The position numbers and the translations under genes were made by a program. Under the pieces are notes generated by a model. The model saw nothing but the letters and a program-made list of their open reading frames with translations, was not told the DNA's origin and ran no database searches. Shown one piece after another: positions 1 to 11,576 of a DNA stretch of 64,000 bases. The stretch covers positions 124,001 to 188,000 of the forward strand of contig JBDOQK010000054.1 in the NCBI GenBank assembly GCA_040437565.1, given 5' to 3'. The stretch's first letter is position 1. The number at the start of each line of letters is the position of its first letter. Source of the stretch: Albugo candida. Taxonomy: Eukaryota > Oomycota > Peronosporomycetes > Albuginales.

Positions 1-10
1 TACTGTTTAA

Positions 11-645
<635 letters not shown>

Positions 646-725
646 AGCGCAAATTTTACTCAACATAGCGTTTCACACATCAATTAGCCCTACTATTAAT
701 TTGCATCTTAAATTAGCTCGACTAC

Positions 726-2884
726 ATGAAAAATTTGCTTCGCCTTTCGTTACATGAAAAAGTGTCATTTTTCTATTGCGCGTATATAAGTGAGCAATCT
801 CTCGATAAAGAAGTTGATCGAGAGGCTATAAAGAGATGGGACAAAATACGTGCATCCAGTCGAAAATCTCGCGAACGCATCGCGTATCTCTTCTGTCAAG
901 TCCAAAATGTATCGGCTTCCGATGTCCGTCATCTCGATGCGACGTACCGAGCCAAACGTGAGCTCGTGTTACTCTCCGAAGGTACAATAGGAGGCATAGA
1001 GTCCAATACGCATTCATATACCACCGTAAAGCCTTTTGCGCAATTCGATACAGCCAAACGGTACAATGAGTACATGCAAGAATGCGGCGCAGTCGAAGTC
1101 TATGTCGCGCTTTTGCTCCAATCAATATACGATCTCGAGCAAATTAACTTGCAGCATACGGACCAAGATAAATATCAATCAATGACAATGTCTCTTCAAA
1201 CAAATTTGGTGCTTGTGTACCTTCTAATTGTATTTAATCGCGACCGGCAATTAGGGACATTTGATCGTCAGATGTATGCGCTTGGAGTTCGAGGTCCGAC
1301 ATTCGCGTTGACAGCTATTATGGAATGTTTAGAGAAGTTTCACAGTGTTCCAAGCTTTCCAACGAAAAGACTTTTAATGTTGTTTTTTGAATGGTTCAGC
1401 CTCATTTTGGGAGATCATAAAACGCTCGAAAAGCTTAAACGACGACGAAGACGTTTTAACCATACGACGAACGGTGCTATTGTCGTGAAATCCTTTGGGA
1501 ATTATCGGGATACGGCCACAGTAGATCCTCAGGACCCGTACTTGATGCCAAAGAAAAAGCTCGGGAAAGTACGTGAGCAGATACATCAGCAGTATGCTTA
1601 CCAGCCCCATTATTTGTTGCCACCTTGCACCGCTTCGTTAGAAGAATTAGCGACTTGTTCAATGGATAAACTGGATCAAGAACGCGATGATCGAATTGAA
1701 GCGATCTATCAAATATGTCTTCCCCGATTACATGCATTCGGTCCCATTCTTGCAAATTTAATCGGGATTTGCTGTGGTTCCGCACTGAATGCAAGGGAGA
1801 AGAGGACGTTTTTCACCAGGCAGCAATCTAGTGAATTTGGTGAGGTTTATGGCGATGCGAATGGCGATGCTCAGTATTGGAAATGGTTACTTCGTGAAAA
1901 AGCTATATTACTCGATATATCGTGCTTGCTTTTGTTACTGATGCACAAGCATTTTCGGGCAAGCCATGCGTACAAAGCAGAGTATCTGATGCAGTTTTTA
2001 TTAGAGGCAAACATGCTTGCAACGTTGACAAAGTTCATGAACAAAGACTTGGCAACGTACCTGCAAGTGATTCGCCAAGAAAAGGATGATAGGAACACTG
2101 GATTTGGTCTTTTGGAGCGTGAATGTATGAAAAAAAGTATCAAATTTGACGACGACATGGCCGAGTATGCAATACCGCCTACACGCACCATCACGAGCAT
2201 CCTTCGATTATTGCAGAAACTCACCAAAAGAAAGCCAAATATCATCAAAAATATGCTTTGCCGAAGTGCATCGATTGTATGGCTCAAGGTACACCCTTCG
2301 TTTCAAATTGCCACAGTACTTATCTCTATTCCGTAGCGTGTTGTCGCCCTCAGCATCCCTCTTCCTCGGTTGTATGCATTGAAACTGGTCAAATCTCAAG
2401 CCAAATATCTCGGTCATCAGGTTTCTTTATCGAACTCTTCCATTTTTTTTAGTCGTAACGAGTCTCTTTGTAGTGGCTTCGAAAGTACACATGCTTGAAT
2501 CTTCTCACAGAAATCTATCTATACGTTCGACCAGAGCTTGAAGATGACTGGCTTCGGTACGAAGATGAAGATCTGAATAAAGCTCCCTTGCAAGAGAACA
2601 TCGAGCGCCTTCTATTCGGAGAAGTGCAAGCATACCACCACAAGTATTACTGGGACACTGGGCTCTCGAAATCCACACATACTCAGCAGCTATCGCTGGC
2701 TGCAGAGACCCGAATACAGCTCGAGAAAGCTGCTTTGCTAGTGGATGGAGATCCCATAACGAGTTTTTATGAGGCTCTGAGACTTGATACCGTGAGCTTT
2801 AGCCAGCAATATGAGAAATGGCTCGATAAGGAGGGGATCCTAGCGGAGAAGAATGATGTTGCACTTCCAGTTGCGTTTACTTAA
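726..2884 (+). CDS. STRIP/Far11-like subunit of the STRIPAK complex
   Basis: Striatin-interacting protein (STRIP1/2 in animals, Far11 in yeast), the scaffold of the STRIPAK phosphatase-kinase complex. Three exons: 726-2288, 2337-2420 and 2474-2884, with introns of 48 and 53 bases. The N1221 region includes RLLMLFFEWFSLILG; the C-terminal region has the family runs LLLLLMHKHFRASHAYKAEY, SILRLLQKLTKRKPNIIK and LYALKLVKSQAKYLGHQ. The last exon opens WLRKYTCLNLLTEIY and gives LEDDWL. About 680 aa, near the lower end for the family. The first 40 residues do not look like the usual STRIP start, so the true start could lie in an upstream exon. It is co-oriented with the phosphatase gene, about 80 bases downstream of it. 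Confidence 0.8.
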
Positions 2885-3496
2885 AAAGATAAGCACGGTA
2901 GTACACCATCACCCTTGATGTGCTACGGGCAGTATGCTTGACTTACTTCTTGACTCACATACCTCGCAATTTGACAATCTATCAATGCTGCCACGTCATA
3001 ACGGTGTTTAATGAACGTAATCGTTTCGTGAAGCGGCACGCAGTGCATTGATTCCGGACTGAAACTTCTCAAAGTTGGGTGCTGCATTAATTTTCTAGAA
3101 GAATGAATGTACAATGTCAGACGTGGGATTTGTCATTTTATAACTTGAAGATCAATTTCTTGCGGGAAAGTAATGCCGTTCTTTTCCTAGATGAATATTC
3201 TATATGCCACGTGTCCATTTTTGCGTCAAGGGCTCGATCGAACAACGACGCGTTTAGGCGACAACTTGCTTGATTCTCATCCTTGATGGAAGGAAAGTGG
3301 CACCTTCGATTTCTTTTAGCAAATCAAATCCATTCTCGGAATGGATTTATAGTGTAGCGTTGCGCAGCGTACAAACTGACGACGCATGCGCTCGCTACCC
3401 ACCTTCCATTACTTCATTTTCTCTTTTTCATTCACGCGCGCAGCTCTCCTCAACAGCTCAACTGTTACATACGTTCTTAACGTCCTTCCAATTGTT
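2885..3496. promoter_or_regulatory. intergenic region; possible oomycete Inr/FPR-like promoter at 3410-3436
   Basis: No gene seen. A pyrimidine-rich stretch at 3410-3436 with TTCATTTTCTC and TTTTTCATTC resembles the oomycete initiator plus flanking promoter region (a TCATT core with a C/T-rich flank). It lies 60-85 bases before the ATG at 3497, the expected distance. Pattern match by eye only. Confidence 0.3.
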
Positions 3497-4999
3497 ATGA
3501 AATCACGATTATTTTGGTATTTGGTTGCGGCAAGCTGTATCTCGAAATCTTTCTTGGGCTCAAATGCCGACGAAGACGCAACGACACCAGTAACTGCCCT
3601 GACTGAGGGTGAAAGCGGCAAAGAAACGCAACCAGGTGTTGAAACAGCAACGGTCCACGAAGCCGCAGTCCCTCCTTCGGCCCTAAATACTTCTGCGTCC
3701 TTGGAGAGTGCGAGTGTTCCAGACAGTGCTGTGCCTCTACAGGGAGCTGCACCACAGGATGCTTCTGCGGCTCCTGTGACACAGTCAAACCAAGAATCGC
3801 TAATCACACCGGGATTCCCGTCCAACCCATATGGCAGTAATCAGCAGCAAACATTATCACAGGCAATGTTGTCAGGTGCCTGTCTGGATGTGAGTGTTGC
3901 CACCGATGCGACTTATTGCATCCCAAACCGCGACATTTGTGTTGGTTCTGGACCGTTGCCAATATCGAAGGAGTGCCCACNNNNNNNNNNNNNNNNNNNN
4001 NNNNNNNNNNNNNNNNNNNNNNNNNNNNNNNNNNNNNNNNNNNNNNNNNNNNNNNNNNNNNNNNNNNNNNNNNNNNNNNNAGCTGCACCACAGGATGCTT
4101 CTGCGGCTCCTGTGACACAGTCAAACCAAGAATCGCTAATCACACCGGGATTCCCGTCCAACCCATATGGCAGTGATCAGCAGCAAACATTATCACAAGC
4201 AATGCTGTCAGGTGCCTGTCTGGATGTGAGTGTTGCCACCGACGCGACTTATTGCATCCCAAACCGCGACATTTGTGTTGGTTCTGGACCGATGCCAATA
4301 TCGAAGGAGTGCCCTAAGGCTGGTAACGTAGCTAGTATGGGCTGCCTCCCTACCCTCCGCAGCTTCAATTCACAGACTGGCCAATGTGTCCTGCCAGTCA
4401 GTGCTGTATGTACGCATTTTGAATCTGGTACTTGGGGATGTGCATTTGAAGGGTATGTTTCTAATGGTGGCTATGCCATGAACCAAATACCACCTCCAGG
4501 GCAGTACTCCATGCCAACGGTCAATGGCTATCCGGTTGAATCGAGTCCAATTTCTGGAGGAACGAACGGTACCGATACCAAAACTGAATCAGATTCGAAT
4601 ATCTCACCCTCTCCTGCTGACGGAGAGTCTATCAAGCCTTTTTCGAATCTTCAAGAAACCGCAACAAACTTGGAAAATAATCAACAGAGCAATCCCCAGG
4701 ACAGTAGCACCTTCAATCCTGCTAACGCCGCAATGAGTCCTCAAACGGGTACCCCAGGACCCGAAAGTACCAATAAAGAGGAAGTCACGGCTAATGAAGC
4801 CGGTACCAAAAGCAATGAAACGAAAGAGGCTGCTCCTGTCGCCGATCCGACGATAGCACAACCTGAAAAAGAAAGTGAAGCTGACAACTTGGGTGGAAAA
4901 GCGAACGACGTGCCTCCATCGCCAAAATTAAACGAAGAAGCGCAAAATGGCACCGCTCCGCAGCAATTCCCGCTCGAATCGTATCACAACAATTGCTAA
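3497..4999 (+). CDS. secreted Cys-rich protein with Ser/Thr/Pro/Ala-rich flanks
   Basis: Start chosen at 3497 because it gives a clean signal peptide: basic MKSR, a hydrophobic core, then SFLGSNA. An acidic, Thr/Ala-rich linker follows, then a compact Cys-rich module (ACLDVSVATDATYC, DICVGSG, KECP, MGCLP, GQCVLP, VCTHF, TWGCAFEGY) with about eight Cys, suggesting four disulfides. A long low-complexity Glu/Ser/Pro/Asn tail ends at 4999. There is no membrane anchor. The module is interrupted by the 100-N gap at 3981-4080; 236 bases before the gap (3745-3980) recur after it (4081-4316) with about five differences. The module is therefore either a real repeat, or one copy seen as two alleles. Function not recognised; a secreted or surface protein is the safe statement. 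Confidence 0.75.
   Translation: MKSRLFWYLVAASCISKSFLGSNADEDATTPVTALTEGESGKETQPGVETATVHEAAVPPSALNTSASLESASVPDSAVPLQGAAPQDASAAPVTQSNQESLITPGFPSNPYGSNQQQTLSQAMLSGACLDVSVATDATYCIPNRDICVGSGPLPISKECPXXXXXXXXXXXXXXXXXXXXXXXXXXXXXXXXXXAAPQDASAAPVTQSNQESLITPGFPSNPYGSDQQQTLSQAMLSGACLDVSVATDATYCIPNRDICVGSGPMPISKECPKAGNVASMGCLPTLRSFNSQTGQCVLPVSAVCTHFESGTWGCAFEGYVSNGGYAMNQIPPPGQYSMPTVNGYPVESSPISGGTNGTDTKTESDSNISPSPADGESIKPFSNLQETATNLENNQQSNPQDSSTFNPANAAMSPQTGTPGPESTNKEEVTANEAGTKSNETKEAAPVADPTIAQPEKESEADNLGGKANDVPPSPKLNEEAQNGTAPQQFPLESYHNNC
3745..4316 (+). repeat. near-identical 236-base flanks of a 100-N gap
   Basis: 3745-3980 and 4081-4316 match over the whole length with roughly 2 percent differences (for example AGTAATCAG versus AGTGATCAG). 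Gap of exactly 100 N between. Allelic contig ends or a true coding repeat. Confidence 0.85.
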
Positions 5000-5075
5000 C
5001 GTGGGATCTTATTTTGCTTTTATGCATATTTCCTTTTTATTGCATGATCATTCATTAAATAAAAAAAGTTTTTCT

Positions 5076-5251
5076 CCGCTTTTTATTGTCATTAAGTACG
5101 TAGTTAACGCATTNNNNNNNNNNNNNNNNNNNNNNNNNNNNNNNNNNNNNNNNNNNNNNNNNNNNNNNNNNNNNNNNNNNNNNNNNNNNNNNNNNNNNNN
5201 NNNNNNNNNNNNNCCGCTTTTTATTGTCATTAAGTACGTAGTTAACGCATT
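5076..5251 (+). repeat. 38-base direct duplication around a 100-N gap
   Basis: 5076-5113 is repeated exactly at 5214-5251, flanking N at 5114-5213. Typical of contig ends that overlap but were not merged. The intergenic span 5000-5310 holds nothing else that I can see. Confidence 0.85.
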
Positions 5252-5310
5252 GTACGCCACGTACTTAACGAGATTCGTGGTGTAAAAAGCTTCCGACAAA
5301 GCTATTTCCG

Positions 5311-6830
5311 ATGGCTCTACCTGCCGCTTCCGCCGCATCGACGGCCGCTGAGAAAGCTTCGCAGCAGTATCTCGAATGCAGACGTAAAGTCACGTCCATC
5401 TTGGAAGAAATTAAAGGATATGATGCTTCCATGGAGGATCTTTTCACTCAATTAACAAGACTGCAATCGTTGGGTCATACAAAGAGCATCGGTACCATAC
5501 AAGCCACTGTTGTAGAAGCGAAGGAGAAAGTTCCAGATCTGAAAAATGCAGTTGTCATGGTTCGTTTGGATCACGAGATTCAGGAAGATGTAGAAGAGAT
5601 CAAGCCGTCCCAAAGCTCCGAGGTACTCGAACCCTCGCATGACGCTTCAGAATCAAGTGAAGAGATTCAAGCAGATGAGAACGTTGAAGGCGAGCTCGAG
5701 AAGCCATTCACACAAAAAATCAAGGGTGAAACCATGGTCGTAAAGTGGGATGACCAAGCTGCATTTCCAGCGACAATACTATTTGATCCCGTTCTGTCAC
5801 GCGAGGCTGTGGTGACCATTTCAATAAGTGGTTCTCCTGTAGATGAAAATGATTTGAGAGTGCAGGAAAGATCAATTATGAAGGAATCTCAATTTCCTTC
5901 ATAATTGATCTTTCCTGCACTCTCAAATCATTTTCATCTACAGGAGAACCACTTATTNNNNNNNNNNNNNNNNNNNNNNNNNNNNNNNNNNNNNNNNNNN
6001 NNNNNNNNNNNNNNNNNNNNNNNNNNNNNNNNNNNNNNNNNNNNNNNNNNNNNNNNNTAAAGTGGGATGACCAAGCTGCATTTCCAGCGACAATACTATT
6101 TGATCCCGTTCTGTCACGCGAGGCTGTGGTGACCATTTCAATAAGTGGTTCTCCTGTAGATGAAAATGATTTGAGAGTGCAGGAAAGATCAATTATGAAG
6201 GAAATTGAGATTCCTGTCTCGTCACTATTTGAAAATAATATTTACGATCAGTGGATTCCTATCAAATTGGAAATGGAAGTGAGTGATGCAACGGATGACA
6301 ATCAGCCTCCTTCACCGGCAACCGCAGCGGAGAAGACAAACCTTGATTCGAGTGAGCCAAAGATGGACCCAAGCACAGAAGATCACGAATCATCTGACTC
6401 CAACATCGAGCAAACTTCTGTCACGACACATGCGGATATATTAAAAGAAAAAATACCAAAATTGCATGTTCAGGTGCAATTTACAATCTCTGAAAATGAG
6501 GCAATCAATCTCAAAGCTATTGAGTTGTCCAAAAAGAAGCAAGAAGCAGGATCCACATTGGAAACGCTCGAAAACGAGGCAACCTTATTACGATCGAAAT
6601 ACGAACGTCTTTCTGCTGTTCATCGTACACTCCTCACAGCCAATAAAACGTCAAATCTTATGGAAAGAATTGCAGCAAATAAAGCCGTAGTCAAGAGTCC
6701 GCTGAAACAGCTTCAGGACTCGATCTGCTCTGCTTTCACACCTGAGCGTCGACAAATAATATTCAGCTTCGCCATGTTTACTGGTAGTGTCGCCCTATTC
6801 CATTTCCACGGCGAGAAATTACTAGCTTGA
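5311..6830 (+). CDS. tail-anchored protein with C2-like beta domain and coiled coils
   Basis: One gene split by an assembly fault. It starts MALPAASAASTAAEKASQ at 5311, runs through a coiled coil (SILEEIKGYDASMEDLFTQL) and an acidic linker, then a beta-rich stretch (MVVKWDDQAAFPATILFD, VVTISISGSPVDEND, YDQWIPIKLE) that looks like a C2 fold. It continues after the gap through a second coiled coil (ALELEQ-poor, Lys/Glu-rich) to a hydrophobic C-terminus IIFSFAMFTGSVALFHF, ending at 6828. The sequence 5741-5885 recurs at 6058-6202, so the real protein joins across the gap at about KEIEIP and is about 400 aa. A single C-terminal membrane segment suggests a tail-anchored protein. No named family recognised; the C2 reading is by eye. 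Confidence 0.65.
5827..5957. repeat. fold-back (inverted) contig end plus direct duplication at a gap
   Basis: 5894-5957 is the reverse complement of about 5827-5886, a perfect fold-back ending in the N run 5958-6057. Such a snap-back is usual for chimeric reads at contig ends. The following contig repeats 5741 onward. Confidence 0.85.
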
Positions 6831-6977
6831 TACCAAAAGTTCAATTCTCTTCATTTTGCATTCTTTTGTAAACGTCACATTGAATGCTCTTTTTTCCGAC
6901 CGCCTAAATGTATTTAAACCAACCAAATACACGCATTCGTCGAATCCACCAATCACTGTTCATTAAAATCAGAAGAA

Positions 6978-7995
6978 ATGGCAAAAAATGCGCCGGGGCC
7001 GGCAACGAATCTCGAAAGCATTATAATGGACGGAAGAAAGGTTGTGAAGCAAAGATTTTACATCCATCTCATTGTACGCGTTTTGTAGGTATCTTTTCGA
7101 TACAAAGATATCAACAGCCACTTTATCTGTACACTGTGCAACGGATATTTTCGCGACGCACATACCATCAAAGAATGCTTACATACGTGTGAGTGAATCG
7201 CATTCGTATTAGACCGCCTTTACAGCCAACTTTATAGTTTGTAATGGGTGTATTCGGTCGTACTTTTGGAGGAATCCGGAAGCTGATAGGTGTCCTACAT
7301 GCTCGGTCCATCTTGGCGTTAAACCTTGGACCCAGCTCATGTGCGCTACAACCACTCTGATCCTCTGAATAACGTGCTCAAATCTACTCTGTTAGCTCCG
7401 ACCCTGCCGCCCAAGGTTTGGTCAGTAAAATCATTCCAGATGTCACACAACAAGAAAGGAAAGAAGGTGGGAACTTCATTTTTAAGACGCATACTTTTTG
7501 TGACACAATGGCTAGAATTGAAATTTTATAAACAATTGGGTATAAAGCGCAAAGAATTGATCCGAGAAACAAAAGCGCATGCAGGTGTTCGAATCAAACG
7601 GACACGTGCTGTACGTCGTCTTCAATTCGAAGTGCATCCACAGCGAAGGTATCGTACATCCATCTCAACAGCAAGCAGAGTTTGAGACTCTTTTGTAGTC
7701 CACAGCTTCCGTTATTCTTCCAGCTTGATCGCCTCAAAGTACCTTACATGAACACAGAATCAACGTTCAAGGTTGTAAGAGCACGTCGATGTGCGTGATT
7801 GCTCACATATTGCTGTAGATTTTGTATCTGAAGAAATTTGTTGCCAAACAGTTGCATTTACCCAATTTCAACCAAATTCAAGTTTTGTGTGATGGCGTTC
7901 CTGTGGGTGCGGAGTACTCACTTGATTTCATTGTTCGGACGAAATGGAAGAATCGATCCAGCAAACTCATTTTAGAATATCGACGACAGCTGTAA
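6978..7995 (+). CDS. Polycomb-group RING finger protein (PCGF/BMI1-like)
   Basis: Seven exons fit together in frame: 6978-7040, 7089-7188, 7238-7340, 7396-7466, 7516-7648, 7699-7771 and 7819-7995, with introns of 47-55 bases. The protein has a C3HC4 RING near its N-terminus (FICTLCNGYF, ECLHTFCNGCIRSYF, RCPTCSVHLG) followed by WTQLISDPAAQGLVSKIIPD, the stretch after the RING in PCGF/DRIP proteins. The C-terminal RAWUL ubiquitin-like domain reads FKILYLKKFVAKQLHLPN, VLCDGVPVGAEYSLDF and LILEYRRQL. In the known family the RING pairs with RING1/RNF2 to ubiquitinate histone H2A. It ends 24 bases from the convergent HTH gene. Confidence 0.85.
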
Positions 7996-8019
7996 TGACC
8001 GAGTGAGTCTGTGCTCGAC

Positions 8020-9444
8020 TCACCGCTGCTCAGTTGACGTGTTCCTCCTATAATTACTTTGTAAATCTCCATGCTGAAGTGCAATCACTGTGTGTGCGAT
8101 GGATGTGATACCATCGAGTGAGGAATGCTGAGTTTGCATAAATTGGGACTTGGCTGGAGTAAGTAAGGTTTGAATCGAGGCCAGTTTCTCCTTCACGAGT
8201 GGAAGCGATCGGAAAGGTGCGATTTCGTCGCTGATGGTTCGCGGTAATGTGAGGCTGTTGAACGAAGGTATTCGGTATTGTGATGAAATCTGTGCGATAT
8301 CACCAGAAGGAACCACACATATATTAACTGGAAGAGATGATGATCCATCGGTATCCGCAACATTCTCGATAGCTGGCCAATCTCGAATCAGATGTCGTAT
8401 AGCGCACGAGTTTCGTTTCTGAAATCGTGACAACAAATTTCGAGCATCATCTACAGCGATATTTGGAAGCTTTATGAGTGCTGCTCGCTGAATCAGACTA
8501 ATGAGCTCTTCGAATGCCATAGGCACACCCAAATGTGCATGGTCACCTACGATCCGCACAATCAGAGCCTCGTCATTTGGTTGGAAGTAAACTCCCATAC
8601 CCTCATGATTTTTGTTACAAAGTGCTCTCTTCCGTATTCGACGATGAAGTGCAGCAAAATGGACGCCATAAACTCTCGCGGCTGCCCGAAGACTCATTCC
8701 TTGTTCCTCCACCGATGCAATCGCTTTAGCCCACGTCTCGGGGGTTACAGTGTAACTCTGCCGATACCCACGGTTACTATCACATCCATCCGATACTTTT
8801 TCCTCCCTTGACCCGCTCTGACTTCCGTCCATAATACCTTCGTTTGTATTGGCACTATCTCCTCCACTTGTGATCCCACTGTCCATACTGTCGCAACTGC
8901 TAATGCTGCTGGTCGACCGATCCGCATGCTTTGACTTATCAGCTATATTTCTCGATAAATACTGGTCACTGGTTATATGAGATTCCGATTCCACTAATAA
9001 CTTGAGATCCGACATGTTATGATTGCTGTTATGATCGTCTTGCGAACTGGGAAATCGTAAACCGTGGGATGAGAATCCATGAATTCGTTTGAATTGTTTT
9101 ATCCAATCATCAGGTGGGAAGCCAGAAGGGATTGGTCGACATCCGCCCTGACTGCAGATAGCGCGGACTACCATACGGACATTGTCGGACCCAACGCGTC
9201 TTACGTGCATATACTGGTCGCGTAAGACAGCGAGCACTTCTGCTTCATCGCGAAGTGATAGATACTGATGCATTGTTGACTGCGTGGAGGGGGTGAGTCT
9301 ACTTCTGCTGCGAATTCGTCGATGTAGTGACATGTGGTGAACACCGTAGCGCTGCGCCGCGCGTCGGAGACTCATTTTCTCGACATTTACGGCGTGGATT
9401 GCATTCATCCATACATCTTCACTTACTGTGCTTGATCGAGGCAT
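8020..9444 (-). CDS. protein with two psq-type HTH + CENPB-like modules
   Basis: 474-aa single-exon protein. It carries two copies of the same module: a psq-type helix-turn-helix (residues about 5-47, MSLRRAAQRYGVHHMSLHRR; and about 231-273, MSLRAAARVYGVHFAALHRR), each followed by a segment like the second, CENPB-type HTH of pogo/Tigger transposases (about 62-124 and 286-345, with LLSRFQKRN in the second). A Ser/Asp/Gly-rich linker separates the modules. No DDE transposase domain follows. The likely role is DNA binding by a host protein derived from a pogo-type transposase; that origin is inference. Its N-terminal 290 bases reappear at 10418-10703 because of the gap duplication. Confidence 0.75.
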   Translation of the reverse strand: MPRSSTVSEDVWMNAIHAVNVEKMSLRRAAQRYGVHHMSLHRRIRSRSRLTPSTQSTMHQYLSLRDEAEVLAVLRDQYMHVRRVGSDNVRMVVRAICSQGGCRPIPSGFPPDDWIKQFKRIHGFSSHGLRFPSSQDDHNSNHNMSDLKLLVESESHITSDQYLSRNIADKSKHADRSTSSISSCDSMDSGITSGGDSANTNEGIMDGSQSGSREEKVSDGCDSNRGYRQSYTVTPETWAKAIASVEEQGMSLRAAARVYGVHFAALHRRIRKRALCNKNHEGMGVYFQPNDEALIVRIVGDHAHLGVPMAFEELISLIQRAALIKLPNIAVDDARNLLSRFQKRNSCAIRHLIRDWPAIENVADTDGSSSLPVNICVVPSGDIAQISSQYRIPSFNSLTLPRTISDEIAPFRSLPLVKEKLASIQTLLTPAKSQFMQTQHSSLDGITSIAHTVIALQHGDLQSNYRRNTSTEQR

Positions 9445-11576
9445 TATGTCGGATATTGTCCAGATTTTACGATGGATAATTTTGGGAATTTAGGAAAAGT
9501 TGTGTCTTTATTGCGTCATATACCAAAGTGTTATTAAAAGAATGTGCAGCTGTCGAAGAGGGATGACCTCACAGTACGTCCGACACCGTAAAATGTACCA
9601 GTACTTCGGTACACATAATGAGATTAAACGGAGTTTTATACAGCTATCGATGATGGAAAAATACTGCTGCGTTGCCAGAGAGGATAACGTTACGTAGAAT
9701 AACGGGACATTTCATCGCTGACGTTTCAGGCAACCTGGATATTGCGTTCTACATTGATTTTGTGGAAAGCTTCTAGAATGTAAACTGTACTGAAACCGGT
9801 GTTTTTATCGGTAAGGACTGATGAAAAATCAGTGCTCGTTGTAGGATCCGACCCAACGCTCTCATATAAAAAGTAAATAATGTGCTGTAACACCAACTAA
9901 AAACAATGGTGCGACACAAAGTCCGACCTCTATTTCTTATTGTCTCTTTGATGCAATACGTCATGCTGCTGCAATCTTTCAGTTGTCCAGTTTCCATCAA
10001 TTTTGACATAGAGTACGACACTCGATGACATCCGCGTTTGGACTTGTTACGTCTGCACTTGGCTTTTTGCAATGTATGATAACAACCGGTCTGGTAGACG
10101 TATGCGTCATCATCTTATGACACTGGAAAGGATTTATTTGGATCGAATAGAGCGAGCAGAGCATTTATACAGAGCTCTACTAGAGGAAGAGAAGCGACTC
10201 GAATATCAAAAAGCTTCTTTGGAATCTTGTGAACAAACCAAAGATAGCAAGAAAGGGACTGAAGAGTCGAAAGGTGGAAAGGATGAGGCATTCATGGCCA
10301 GTAATCTCAATAATGGCNNNNNNNNNNNNNNNNNNNNNNNNNNNNNNNNNNNNNNNNNNNNNNNNNNNNNNNNNNNNNNNNNNNNNNNNNNNNNNNNNNN
10401 NNNNNNNNNNNNNNNNNTAGCGCGGACTACCATACGGACATTGTCGGACCCAACGCGTCTTACGTGCATATACTGGTCGCGTAAGACAGCGAGCACTTCT
10501 GCTTCATCGCGAAGTGATAGATACTGATGCATTGTTGACTGCGTGGAGGGGGTGAGTCTACTTCTGCTGCGAATTCGTCGATGTAGTGACATGTGGTGAA
10601 CACCGTAGCGCTGCGCCGCGCGTCGGAGACTCATTTTCTCGACATTTACGGCGTGGATTGCATTCATCCATACATCTTCACTTACTGTGCTTGATCGAGG
10701 CATTATGTCGGATATTGTCCAGATTTTACGATGGATAATTTTGGGAATTTAGGAAAAGTTGTGTCTTTATTGCGTCATATACCAAAGTGTTATTAAAAGA
10801 ATGTGCAGCTGTCGAAGAGGGATGACCTCACAGTACGTCCGACACCGTAAAATGTACCAGTACTTCGGTACACATAATGAGATTAAACGGAGTTTTATAC
10901 AGCTATCGATGATGGAAAAATACTGCTGCGTTGCCAGAGAGGATAACGTTACGTAGAATAACGGGACATTTCATCGCTGACGTTTCAGGCAACCTGGATA
11001 TTGCGTTCTACATTGATTTTGTGGAAAGCTTCTAGAATGTAAACTGTACTGAAACCGGTGTTTTTATCGGTAAGGACTGATGAAAAATCAGTGCTCGTTG
11101 TAGGATCCGACCCAACGCTCTCATATAAAAAGTAAATAATGTGCTGTAACACCAACTAAAAACAATGGTGCGACACAAAGTCCGACCTCTATTTCTTATT
11201 GTCTCTTTGATGCAATACGTCATGCTGCTGCAATCTTTCAGTTGTCCAGTTTCCATCAATTTTGACATAGAGTACGACACTCGATGACATCCGCGTTTGG
11301 ACTTGTTACGTCTGCACTTGGCTTTTTGCAATGTATGATAACAACCGGTCTGGTAGACGTATGCGTCATCATCTTATGACACTGGAAAGGATTTATTTGG
11401 ATCGAATAGAGCGAGCAGAGCATTTATACAGAGCTCTACTAGAGGAAGAGAAGCGACTCGAATATCAAAAAGCTTCTTTGGAATCTTGTGAACAAACCAA
11501 AGATAGCAAGAAAGGGACTGAAGAGTCGAAAGGTGGAAAGGATGAGGCATTCATGGCCAGTAATCTCAATAATGGC
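9159..11576 (+). repeat. 1.16-kb exact duplication around a 100-N gap
   Basis: 9159-10317 and 10418-11576 are identical as far as I can read, offset by 1259 bases with N at 10318-10417 between. It duplicates the 5' end of the HTH gene, the intergenic region, and the first exons of the membrane protein at 9906 and 11165. The exact identity and the gap point to an assembly duplicate, not two loci. Confidence 0.9.

Noticed and set aside
3409-3825. Minus-strand frames over the secreted Cys-rich gene
   Set aside because: Antisense shadow of a low-complexity coding sequence; no protein features.
9906-10317. Second copy of the small type I membrane protein gene and of the HTH gene 5' end (10418-10703)
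   Set aside because: Both are halves of the exact 1159-base duplicate around the N gap; treated as one locus.
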